In this document: positions 47,788 through 58,650 of the stretch, piece after piece
Position numbering within the stretch: the stretch's first letter is position 1
Layout of the letters: every line of letters begins with the position of its first letter
NCBI GenBank assembly: GCA_963555705.1
Contig: OY743177.1
Span: forward strand, 744,001 to 808,000
Length of the DNA: 64,000 nt
Source of the DNA: Ligustrum vulgare
Lineage: Eukaryota; Streptophyta; Magnoliopsida; Lamiales; Oleaceae
Direction of reading: 5' to 3'
The notes under the pieces: model-generated
Seen by the model: only the letters and a program-made list of their open reading frames with translations
Database searches by the model: none
Told to the model about the DNA's origin: nothing
Translations under genes and position numbers: made by a program

Positions 47788-48310
47788 TTGTTTGGAATAT
47801 TAACGATTTCTTGAATGAGTTCATGTTTTATAACTTTCTAAAAGTTTACTTACTGATTCTTGAAGGCTCAAAGTTGGTTTCTTATGGCTGTGAAATTCTT
47901 TAAACAAATGTTGCATTTAGCAATTTGTAGTTATTAATGCATAACATTTTTAATGTTAGCAAGAGACAAATTTTTCCATTTATGGGTTTCATCCTCAAAA
48001 TATTATCTTTCTGTAATTTTTTCCTAATTTTCTTCCTTAAGACTTTGGTTCTCATAATTCTCTACAGTTGATTAGCATATTAAATCTATATATGGAAATT
48101 GCTTGTTATTTCCATTTGAGGTAGTAGGCCAGCAAGTCTATCACACAAACAAAGAATGGTATGTTGACATATTTGCTTAATCATATGTTATTTTCATGAT
48201 TGTATCTATTTAAGAACAGTGTTGAGATTCAAATCTTAAATTTATTGGTTTTTTTACTTCAGGCAACTCTAGCCGATAATGTTGTTTCTCTTGGTGTGAC
48301 TAAGGTAATT
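46816..48310 (+). other. Exon-like sequence downstream of CACTA copy 2
   Basis: Three short open stretches have plant splice borders. About 47290-47367 lies between TTGTAG and GTAAGTAAAT and reads LVWGKVYVLKEELRWKFGRY. About 48121-48158 lies between CATTTGAG and GTATGTTG. About 48264-48305 lies between CTTCAG and GTAATTC and reads ATLADNVVSLGVTK. A (GA)n run is at 47742-47784. I recognise no protein family. It could be a host gene split by the CACTA element, or fragments captured by a Helitron whose 3' end is at 48510. Confidence 0.3.
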
Positions 48311-48481
48311 CATGTATGGTGAACTGAAGAAGTTGTACATTTCATATTAAAATACCTTGTAAAGATATCAATAGTAAACAAAGCTTGAAATTGGAATATC
48401 AAAATAGTGTATATATACATATATATATTTATCAATAAATTTTCAATATATACATGCTATTAAGTACCCAACGAAACTATG

Positions 48482-48510
48482 GCACGTGCATTGCACTTGC
48501 GTCAAACTAG
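48482..48510 (+). mobile_element. Helitron-like 3' terminus
   Basis: A hairpin ACGTGC-ATT-GCACTT is followed after about ten bases by CTAG and a host T, the Helitron 3' signature. The element body would lie to the left. A possible start A|TCTATATATGG is at 48084 but is not secure. Confidence 0.4.
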
Positions 48511-49346
48511 TAATGGAATAAAAAATGACAACCTCACGCCTAACTTAATGGAGGCTCAAACCCCAAGACTTTGGCTGGAGCACAGTGGCTGGTCAGGCGC
48601 AGTTCCAATTGGGCAAGCCCTTTGTTGGTGTCATTGAAGCGTATTCAAAATATAAGTGTAAATGAAAGAAAGAGAATAAACACCTATCGCACGTCGGAAA
48701 GAAAACATTGGATGAAGACTCCACAGCTTTATAAATTCAGCTGCTTGGATTGCTTATCCTTCAGTTGTGGGGAGCTTTATTGTGTTCCACTGTGTCCAAA
48801 AAATGACATCAAACTCAAACTGTCAAACCCCCGAAAAAATCGGTATCGGGTCGGTTGGTTCCTTTCAAACTGGCAGGGTCATTCGGGTTTCCCCAAGTTT
48901 TTAAAATCAGATTTTTAAGCATTTTAGGACTCGAATTTATGACCGGGTCGTGGGTTTTTTGGTTAGATCGGTCCGGTCCGGCCCAAGTTTTTAAAATCCG
49001 ATTTTTAAGCATTTAAGGACTTGAATTTATCACTGGGTCGTGGGTTTTTTGATTAGATCAGTTGGTCCTATTCGGGTTTGACAACATTGATAAAAATCAA
49101 TGAAATCTATAACGATAAGTTACTTATTAAAAATAAAAATCTATTAAAGTCTTTAAAAATCTGGAATAAATACACCCTCCTTAGCGCATGTGTGTTGTAT
49201 TTGTGTTGTCTAAGTCATTTTCTTCTCCATTATTTTGTGAATAAAAAAAAAAAGACCTAAAAGGCCATGCCTTTTGTGGCCTCATAAAGTCGACCCTGTT
49301 ACACCGTTAGAATGCTTCGAATGAATTGGAGTATGTACAAAATACA
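48511..49346. other. Intergenic DNA with a tandem duplication
   Basis: 48892-48982 and 48983-49075 are tandem copies of about 92 bp (CCCAAGTTTTTAAAAT, TTTTTAAGCATTT, GGGTCGTGGGTTTTTTG). No gene is recognised; the open frame at 48571-48918 runs into this repeat and is not credible. Confidence 0.5.
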
Positions 49347-50163
49347 TGTTGGATATTGGTTTAATAATCGAGAAATTGATTAAGTATTGAAACCCGACTA
49401 AAGTGTCTTCGTGTCGACTTCGACCAAATACTCAAATCTGACTCAATCCGTTTAGATTTCTCTATATGCATTGAAGGGTATATTTGACATTTCGAAACTA
49501 ATATTGGATGAATGAGAAATTATGGAAAAAGACTAAATTCGGGTCAAAAAAGTTTGCCCATGCGAAAACCATGTGATCACACATCAAAACAATATTTTCC
49601 GGTTTGGCGTAAAGTCGTTTGGTTGCAAGGATTATAAGCGTGCGGTCACACGATTTTTGGAAAATGTGTCTCTTTTGGAAGAGTTGCATGGTTTGGAAGG
49701 GTTGCATGGATTGATCCACATCACTTCGTCCACAACCCTTCATACTCTATAAATAGGACCCTTAGGGTGTCCTATTTCACACACCAATGATTTGCAATAA
49801 CACTATCATTCTTTCCTCTCTTCCTAAACAAAATTCTTGCTTATTTGTTGCATAGTTTTGATTCTTCTTTCGTTTCATTTTTTTGAGTAAAAAAACCATA
49901 ATTTCGGTTCGTTGTGCTTGTGTATTAGAGTGCTACAAACAAAAGTAGAATTTGATGTATCTTGGGAGTTGATTGCCATAATCTGTAAGTACCATTGCGG
50001 GGTAAATTCGACTTAAGGACAAAGTGTTCAACACTTGCCTCGACTTTGTCCCTTTCTTCTTTTTTTCTCGTTTTCCTTGTCGTTACTCCGTCCATTTTCC
50101 GACACGAATTTCTTATTAATTATCATATTACTTTGGTGTCACTATATACAAAATATTCCAACA
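49347..50163 (+). repeat. Solo LTR, copia-like
   Basis: TGTTGGATATTGG...TTCCAACA, 817 bp, flanked by ATACA (49342-49346) and ACACA (50164-50168), a target duplication with one mismatch. A promoter-like CTATAAATAGG is at 49747-49757. A block around CTTAAGGACAAAG is shared with the LTRs of the 1480-14743 element, so the two are distant relatives. No internal region follows, as expected after LTR-LTR recombination. Confidence 0.65.
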
Positions 50164-50469
50164 ACACATTGACAGTAAAAACTCTTTTTGATACAGATAC
50201 AGAGATTCATTTTGATAGTGCAAGATTTGGTAATGCTTCATGTTCACGAAATATTTTAATTAAATCACCGCAAGTGTACGGTTCATTAACAAGTAATAAT
50301 GTGGACTATGAGTCTGATTATTGTAACCACGGACATTGGATTACTCTAATTTTAATTTTCTAGGCCTTAACAGAATCTATAAAATCAATTGTGCTTGTGT
50401 TTCTAAAATTCTATTTTATAAATACTTCAGAAAAACTTACTAGGATTTCAAATCCACTTTTTTCAATAA

Positions 50470-51821
50470 CTAGTTAGTAGCGCGTGCGTTGTATGTGACT
50501 TTGTAATGATATTATGAAATATATTTGAATGTCTTGAATTGAATATCTTCTTAATACACGTTAACTATTTTTAATATATTTTTTCTAAATCGGTATAAAT
50601 TAAAAGTACGTATTAACATGTTGATTATCTATTAGATTAATATCGAGTTAGTATTTTCGTCAAAACAAAAATTGAAAAAGAGACCAAACTTACTAACAAA
50701 TTGAAGTTGATTAACTTAATTTCACTAAATTGAAAATGATTTTATTTAAATCTCGGACTTGCATTAAAGTGAAACAAGATATATGTCAAGTACATAACTT
50801 TAACATGTTTATTTTTTCAAAGCTATTGTCAACTAAACGATACTAATTTTAATGTATTACTTCCTCAAATACTTTTTGCGTGTAATTTTTATAAATAATT
50901 AAAATCGAGGCTTGAATCCAAAAAAATATCTCTGAAAAGATATTGAAAACATAAAAACATGCATGTCAGCTCTTTTAGCTGCTAAAACAATAAGTTATAT
51001 ATACTAATAAAAAATATCACGAGTCTCAATGTCTCTTAAAAATCACTAAACATGAATATGTAGATTATGACATTTTTACCTTAAAATATAGACGAATTTG
51101 GAAGAAATTAATAATAAATAACAAAAATGATATCACATTTATACAGTGACATATTAGTAGTCAATATTTATAAGTAATGTCATTTTCTTTATAAAACAGG
51201 ACTATTACATGCGTAAATAAATATGAAATTCATTTTTAATTATAAAATACTATAATTAAAATAAAATTAATTGAAGGATAAATAAGAAATTATAAATTGT
51301 TTTTTTAATTATAAAATGCTATAATTAAAATAAAATTAATTGAAGGATAAATAAGAAATTATAAATTGTTTTCGAGAGTATTATGATCAAAATATTTTTT
51401 CATTCAAGTTATTTTAGAAGTAGTATAAATATAAATATAGATCAATGTAATTTGAAGAGACAACGACCATCATTAAATTAGAAAATTAATTTTTAATTAT
51501 AAAATGCTATAATTAAAATAAAATTAATTGAAGGATAAATAAAAAATTATAGATTATTTATGAGAGTATTATGATCTAAAATATTTCTCCATTCAAATTA
51601 TTTTAAAAGTAGCATGGATATAAATATAAATAAATGAAATTTGAAGAGAAAACGACCATCATTAAATTAGAAAATATTATATTAATTTTAATATATAATA
51701 ATTAAAATAAAATTCCTTGAAAGGACAAATAAGAAATTGTAAATTATTGTTGAGGGTATTATCGTCCAAAAAGTTTTTCCCTTTAGGGGACTTTTAGAAG
51801 TAGTATAAGTATATATATAGA
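50470..51821 (-). mobile_element. Non-autonomous Helitron, 1352 bp
   Basis: On the minus strand it starts A|TCTATATATATACTTATACTAC and ends with a decayed hairpin followed by CTAG|T, so it sits between host A and T with no target duplication, as Helitrons do. No Rep/helicase coding is seen. Its 5' portion is a tandem array (51224-51821) in which the terminal motif TCTATAT..TATACTAC appears three times. Confidence 0.6.
51224..51821. repeat. Tandem array of Helitron 5' ends, about 185-bp unit
   Basis: Units share AATTATAAAATGCTATAATTAAAATAAAATT, GAGAGTATTATGATC, GAAGTAGTATAAATATAAATATAGAT and AACGACCATCATTAAATTAGAAAA. Roughly three full units plus a partial one, increasingly diverged toward the terminus. 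Confidence 0.8.
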
Positions 51822-53072
51822 TCTTTAACTCTAACTGCACAAGGTCCTTGATGTAAGCTAATGATCTTCACACTTTCAATTTCAACATTTTGGTCCTCAA
51901 AAATATACTTTTATTTCAATTTTGATTATCTTCTAATTTTCACAATTTTCAATTTAGCCTCCAAACTTTATCTTTCTTCAAATTAGCTCCCCTTGCATGT
52001 AAACAGGTCCAAAACTGAAATGAAAGCAAAATTATGCCTAATTAAGTAGAAAATCTATGAACAACGAAATAAAATCTTAGTTTTTAAGCTCGAATAAGTG
52101 CACAAAATGTACTTATCAAACACCTCCAAACTAAACCTTTGTTCGTCCTCAAACAAAATAAAACTAAATCATATACCTAAAACTTAGCTAAGAAAATCAC
52201 AAAAAGAAAACCAACTCAATGCTAAATTGATTGCCATCTGCCTCAGATTTGAATATAAGCAACACTTTAAAAGATCCAAACAACACCATAAATAAAAAAG
52301 TTTTACTTATTCGATGCTCTACTTCTATGTTTGTGTGAATAACCAATAAATAAATAACTCACACTTGTATCAAAGCAAAATAAAAAATGTGTGTTGTCGG
52401 CTTATCAGCATTTCCGGAATCCAAAACGGTCATTCTATCCTTACATCTCTAGTAAATATCACACTTTCAATGCTGTTTCTGTAGTCCCCAAGGTGTTCTA
52501 GTGTGTATGGGTTCCATATTTCTATATCATGCTTTTTCCTTACAAATGCTTTTTCCTTACAAGTGACAAAACTTAGAGACTTGTGAAATCAAAAATGGGA
52601 TGGTGAGTGTTTTCCAAAGTTACATCTCCATTTGAATAGTCTCTAGCCACGAAATCTTTACTGGACACTCCTAAACCATTTTATTCTCTGCTTAAGATAT
52701 CTATATTGCTAATTTTTTGTTTCCAATAAATAAATATAGCAGCACTTTTAGTTTCTGGCTACTGCTTATTTACCTTTTTGTAGGTAGCTATTTCGCTCAG
52801 ACATCGGTAATTACCAACCTCAAGCCGCTTCTTCCTACTCTTTTTTCTCTCAACTTTTATTTATTTTTATTAATAATATATATACATCTCATGTGCAATA
52901 CTTTTCTCCCTTAAGCTTTCTATGTGATCCATGTAGCAAGCTTTGGATCACTGTCTCAAAAGTCAGTTGACCACATGACACTAGGTATTAAGATATTCTT
53001 ACAAGCTTATTTGCTCGAATCACAAAGGTTATGAAGAAAAGTAATGAGGTGTAACTAATATATCTATGAATA

Positions 53073-53235
53073 ATGCTATGTATTTCAAGGTTGAGATAAA
53101 TCTCAACCCAGTTAGCACTCTCCCATTGGAAATTGAAGAGGTGGCTTGTGCATGTGCACATGGATACCTCCTCATTCTCCAATAAATGTGTGCTAATTGA
53201 GTTGAGATTCATGTCAACCTTGAGATAAATAACAT
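53073..53235. mobile_element. Fold-back MITE, 163 bp
   Basis: The two halves are near-perfect inverted copies (ATGCTATGTATTTCAAGGTT versus the complement of CAACCTTGAGATAAATAACAT), centred near TGTGCATGTGCAC and flanked by TA on both sides (53071-53072 and 53236-53237). No coding. Confidence 0.75.
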
Positions 53236-53297
53236 TACTCTATAGCTATAGCTATATTTATACTTATATTTCTCTTTATTTTTTTTCATGGACTTTA

Positions 53298-53364
<67 letters not shown>
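53298..53364. repeat. (ATT)n microsatellite
   Basis: More than 20 uninterrupted ATT/TTA units. Confidence 0.95.
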
Positions 53365-53367
<3 letters not shown>

Positions 53368-53924
53368 ATTGTCTGGTTCCCTCTAACTAAAAGCTATTCA
53401 ACCAAAGATGAGAAGTCAGAAAATCCAAACCATCAAATTTCTACAAACACAAACAATAATTTTATCATCCTCAATCTCAAATTGCTTTCAAGTAGGTTGG
53501 TTACTAGATTGGGATTCACTAGTACAGAAAGTGGAAAAGGCGTCGGTTGTAAAAGGACATAGGCGTCGGTTGTAGGGGCGACGCCTATGACACAGACGCC
53601 TAAAGTTTTGACTTTAGGCGTCGGTTGTAAATCGACGCCTAAAGTTCGACTTTATGCGTCGATTTTTTAATAACCGACGCTTAAAGTTAAAAAAAAAAAT
53701 TACTTTTAGGCGTCGGTTCAAACTTCAGAACCGACGCCTAAAGTTCGACTTTATGCGTCGGTTTTTTAATAACCGACGCTTAAAGTTAAAAAAATAAATA
53801 AAAAAATACTTTAGGCGTCGGTTCAAACTTTAGAACCGACGCCTAAAGTCAACTTTAGGCGTCGGTTCTAAAGTTTGAACCGACGCCTAAAGTATTTATT
53901 TATTTTTTTTCCCGTTTTCACACC

Positions 53925-54115
53925 TACAGTGACCCAGGCCGCTGCAGGTATTCACCTAAGGCCGCTGCAGGTAATAGCCTGCAGTGACCCAGGCCGCTGC
54001 AGGTAATGGCATGCAGTGACCCAGGCCGCTGCAGGTAATGGCCTGCAGTGACCCAGGCCGCTGCAGGTCATGACCTGCAGTCATTTGGACATGGCCCGCG
54101 ATGACCTGAACATTT
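53925..54115. repeat. 32-bp GC-rich minisatellite in CACTA copy 3
   Basis: About five units of GTGACCCAGGCCGCTGCAGG then TAATGGCCTGCA, well conserved, inside an otherwise AT-rich element. Confidence 0.85.
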
Positions 54116-54241
54116 TCCACATGCACATCATCATATATACATATAATCGACATATACATAATAAAATTAAATAGAGAACAATTATATATACAAGATTGTT
54201 GTTTTATTATACAAATATGTAAATATAAGTTTGGATACGCG

Positions 54242-57200
54242 TCATTTTACACACCTATCAACGAAATATTTGGCCCATAAATTTTGAATCTCAAAGATTT
54301 CCTCCGTTGAGTAGTATTTTTTAAATGCCTACAAACAATCAAAACATATTATTAGTTATTTTATAATAAAATATAAAGTCTTAATTAAAAACTCTCATTT
54401 AAATTACTTATACATTTTCTAACGAAGGAAGCTGGAAGTGTTCTGTGACTATCTCATACATATTTCTCATAACGTAATAGCCACACTCAGAAACTCCAGG
54501 TTGCTGAGGACACTGAAATTTTCTCATTGAAAACTAAAATGAATAATCAAACTTAATAGAATATGAAAATAATTCAAAACATTACAATAAATTTTAAATG
54601 TGTTTTCGTACCTTTATTTTTAGTCACGTTGTATTGCCTTTCTTCCTAACACCTCCTTGGGCCCAATACATTTTGAAAGCCCTAAAATTTTAATAAATTA
54701 TATGAACAAGTTACCAAAAAAAAAAATACTCTAAATTTTCTATAGAAATTTTGGCAGAGCCTCCCCTATAAGTTGAACTTATCTGACCTGTAAAGAGGCA
54801 AGTTGCTATTGAAATAAATTCTCAATAATCACAACAGAAATTCATCAATTTTACCACAACTCCACAATCAATTTCACCACAACTCCATAATTATTTCATG
54901 AAAAATTATCATAAGTTACATATTCAATAGCGGCTTGATATCTAAGTCACGCTTACATGCACCAGCTGAATCCAAGAAGTACACCGTATTCTTCTGAGGA
55001 GAAATGACTAGCAACATCCAGTGGTTCCTACGTATTATGAACGTGTAAATACAACTTTAAACATATATGATTCAAATTAGGTAAAAAAAGAGAGAATGTC
55101 AGTGGTCTTACTCCTGAAAATACGGTGCTATAATGAACTTCTTACTTTGCATTGTCCTCATGGTGTTGTCCATGTAAGTTACAACACCATCTGCATTTGT
55201 TCTTATCGAAACCGATGCAATGTGTGTCGGAGACATGAATCCAATTGATTCAATACCGTATTCATGACACATCTCATGGAGGTACCTAAAAATAATTAAA
55301 CCAATAAATATAAATAAAATAATGATTTAAAGTCAAGTTATAATTTTTGATCAGAAGTCTTACAATGAAAATATTTGTAAGATAGATGTATCCAACCATT
55401 GCATCGTTAGCAAATCGGTGATGTCTCCGACTGTAACAAAAATACCATCGTCGAATGCACAGTTGAACACAGAGGCATCTATGGGTACCCGGTAGAAGTC
55501 ATCACCAACAGGAAATTGAAGGACTAGAGTGTTCAACATTTTGCATTTGTCACCTAGACGTTGTAACGTCTCATCGTCGACAATTGCAGGTCGCTGGGTA
55601 GATGACAATTCAAAACTTTGAGGCTTTTTCCGTTCGTTAGATTTTTGTAGCTTTTTCGGTGCCTCTTCCTGCATGAAGACAATTTTTATCATTATAACAC
55701 TTCTAACACAATTTTAAAAGAAATTAATATCGACATAATCTTTTATGTAACTAAACATTATTACCTCTCCAAAAATAACCAACTCCTTCGGCCATTGAAA
55801 AAAACTTTCAATACCTTCCCCCACCGTGGTGTGATGTTGAGATGGCACTGGAAGATAGAATGCTTCCGCACCATCTATGACATGATCAACGGACACCTTC
55901 ACATGATCAAGCCAAAGGGGTTGATGATGCACCACAGTGTCGGTTCCGGACGGATAAACCATTCCGCTGGCCACTATTTGTTTCTCACCATCATGACTTA
56001 CTGCGAGACGACAAGGAATCGGCTTCTATTTTTCAACATATATAATTGAACATATAAGTCATCACTTTCCATTTGAAATGAAATAAGCAATATTAAAAAA
56101 AAAACTTAAATAATTTAGCATTAAGTACCTGAAGCCCATCAAATGGGTCTGGATTCAAGGAATGACAACTGCTTCGAGTTAGAGGTCGGGGGTGTGGAGT
56201 TACGTCCACCTCGGCATCAACATTTAGGCCCAAGCGCTGGAGGATAGCATCGTATTTACTCTGCATACTATGGTACGCACTTTGCATACTGTCGAATTTA
56301 CTTTGCATCTCCGACATGGTTTGATGCCTGACCTTCTCGGTAATGCTATCCTCCATATCGTGCCTGATTATCTCCTTAATGTCATCTACTGAAACAACCC
56401 CACACGATCGTCTGAGGTAATCGTCCGCCTTGCAGTAAACATCCCTCGTGGTGACATACACGCCATACCCCCTCACCCTACCAGGATGATCCTCCTTCCC
56501 AAGGGCTTCACTTAAAATATCATGTTGCCTACTTGAAATATCATGTTGCCTACTTACCACAAATGTCCCCTGTGTGGCATGCTCAGCTTTTTCTACCTGT
56601 TTAAAAAAAAAAAAAAACTGAAAACTAAATACAAGTATTAAAGTAAATTTGAATTGAAAATATGAAAAACCGGGAAGATATACTTACAATTTTGTCAAAC
56701 ACCCCTGTAGTTTTCTCATTGGGGATGTAGTAAGTTCCATCTTCTTTCTTTTTTGATCTAGCTCGAACCCAATCTAAACTGCGATCCTCGCTTACAATTG
56801 AGGAGCTAATCATGTCACATGAAGTGCTAGAAGATAATGGGTCGCTTACTAGCCATTGTGGCTTCATCCCCACATAACCTGCTGAGCCCAAATAATGGGG
56901 ATGCTCATTTCGCATTTGACTATCTCTAGCCTTCTTACTTTTCTCCTGAATAAAATAATATATTTTTAGTTTTTCAACTCAATAAATCATATGTGTACAT
57001 TTCAATATACCTTAAATTGCTCCGTTTGTCGTTCTTTCTTGAACAACTCCCATTGCTCTTCAGATAAGAAATCATAAAGCTGCGTAGGGGATTTATATTT
57101 TGGGTGGTCATGTGTAATGTACTTATGAACTAGCCTTGTCTTAAAATCTTTCCATCGCATCCCCGCAACTTTCAAAACACTTGATTTCAGACGACGATCA

Positions 57201-57567
57201 TCGGGGATGTTGAACTCCCTCTGAAAGTTAAGGATAATATGCGATGTTATAAAAAATATTACGATTAATGTTCAATTCATTATGTATAAAGTGATAGTAC
57301 CTTGATTTCTTCCCACATCATATCCTTAAGGCCTTGATCCACTTTGTGCCAATCACTGATGTTTATGTCAACGTGAATACGGACCAAAGACCCTATAAAA
57401 GCTTTGAAATTATTCTTTCCTGGTCTGATCGGCCTATTTTTTTCATCGAACTCAATAACATTGATTTCTGGCCCTGCCTTCTTAATTTTCTTACACATAG
57501 TCGGCCCTCTTGTCCTTTTTGTTTGGGCAGTACTATGATCGTCTGAAGAACTTGAAGACTCCGCCAT
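54242..57567 (-). CDS. TNPA-position gene with C-terminal Ulp1-like (C48) protease, best preserved copy
   Basis: Exons with GT/AG borders: 57567-57301, 57220-57011, 56945-56688, 56596-56129, 56025-55765, 55668-55364, 55285-55112, 55027-54920, 54681-54612, 54512 to about 54414, and a last exon ending at 54242. It starts MAESSSSSDDHSTAQTKR. All frames are open through exon 8, including VRIHVDINISDWH, VAGMRWKDFKTRLVH and SLDWVRARSKKKEDGTYY, a heptad-like region in exon 4 and the protease His and Asp (ENHWMLLVI, YFLDS). Exon 9 has one nonsense codon (TGA at 54626-54624, where the other copies have TGG), which separates His/Asp from the Cys exon (QQPGVSECGYYVM). A 24-bp in-frame duplication in exon 4 repeats SRQHDI. 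It lies directly behind the GC-rich leader because TNP2 is deleted. Regulatory DNA binding plus protease is inference. Confidence 0.82.
54748..54799. repeat. Stem-loop module (left copy) in CACTA copy 3
   Basis: TTTTGGCAGAGCCTCCCCTA followed by TAAGTTGAACTTATCTGACC; in the intron between exons 8 and 9 of the protease gene, as in copies 1 and 2. Confidence 0.6.
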
Positions 57568-57867
57568 TATATTAAAACAATATAACACGTACCTGCACAT
57601 ATGACAATCAATATTCATGTTAGAAATATATATATCAAATTATTGTTATCAAGATCACAAATAATATTAACAATGTATAGCGCATATATAAAGAATACAA
57701 GAAAGTTTAATATTTGGAATCAAATAAGATAATTTACGACCTATATGTGAAGATATAATTAAAAATATTAAAAGTTTACAAGGATAATTGTATTTTATAT
57801 AGTTATTTTTTTAGTATGGTCAATTTAAATTATAATTTTCATTTTTTATTTGTAAAATTTTACGAAA

Positions 57868-57920
57868 TTTTCGACAGAGTCTCCTCTGTAAATTGGACTT
57901 AGCCAACCTATAGGGGGAAT
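57868..57920. repeat. Stem-loop module (right copy) in CACTA copy 3
   Basis: TTTTCGACAGAGTCTCCTCTG then TAAATTGGACTTAGCCAACC and TATAGGGGG. It is retained although TNP2, the gene it precedes in copy 1, is gone. Confidence 0.6.
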
Positions 57921-58167
57921 GAAAATACTACAATAAAACCAAATTATTCACCATCGACATATTCAAAACTCAAACGCAACTCCAATCAAACTTCAACATC
58001 ATCTACTACTCCAACATTAATCCAAAATCAATTCTCAACTTTTAAAAATCAAACTAAGATTGCATAACTTAACTCCAATAAATCAAATATTATTGTATAT
58101 CAATCTACTAACTTCAAATCAATAATATATATTCAAAAAAACCAATTAACTTGATAAATAATAAATC

Positions 58168-58168
<1 letters not shown>

Positions 58169-58214
<46 letters not shown>

Positions 58215-58227
58215 AACACATACTCAC

Positions 58228-58276
<49 letters not shown>

Positions 58277-58310
58277 AAAACACATATGTATATATGTATA
58301 TATATGTATG

Positions 58311-58346
<36 letters not shown>

Positions 58347-58490
58347 TATATATATATACACACACAAAGATATACATACACGCACATACACACATAGATA
58401 TATATATATACATACATATATATACACAAACATTATATAAACACATAGATATATATGTGTGTATATATACACACACACACATTTACAAAA
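58169..58490. repeat. (TA)n/(CA)n microsatellite cluster in CACTA copy 3
   Basis: Several TA runs mixed with CA/CATA runs in the leader intron. Reading frames here are artefacts of the repeat. Confidence 0.9.
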
Positions 58491-58521
58491 AAACTAAGTA
58501 GGGGTAGAGATTTAAGGTCAC

Positions 58522-58650
58522 CTTGCGGCGGCGGCGACTTGGCGGGGTGGCGACGGGCGGGCGGTGGCAGCGACGGGCGGGCAGTGGCGCTTGGGCGTGG
58601 AGAGAGTTTGGGCGTGGAGAGAGTTTCGTGTGTGAAGTGAGATAGGCGGA
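58522..58650 (-). promoter_or_regulatory. GC-rich leader exon of CACTA copy 3
   Basis: GGCGGCGGCGACTTGGCGG-type sequence, on the minus strand ending in a donor GCAAG|GTGACC (exon end 58522). Confidence 0.5.

Larger units (their letters stand above)
50241..52985 (-). mobile_element. Ty3/gypsy remnant (3' LTR and 3' interior), split by a Helitron
   Basis: On the minus strand TTTGAGGACGAACAAAGG and a polypurine-like TTTAGTTTGGAGGTG (complement of about 52118-52145) directly precede TGATAAGTACATTTTGTGC, which resembles the polypurine tract and LTR start of the Athila-type element. The LTR resumes left of the Helitron and ends CCGTACACTTGCGG...TCGTGAACA near 50241. 52146-52985 would be the 3' interior, without coding. 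The 5' part of the element is absent. Confidence 0.5.

Noticed and set aside
48571..48918. 115-codon frame
   Set aside because: It runs into the 92-bp tandem duplication; no recognisable motif and no splice or leader support.
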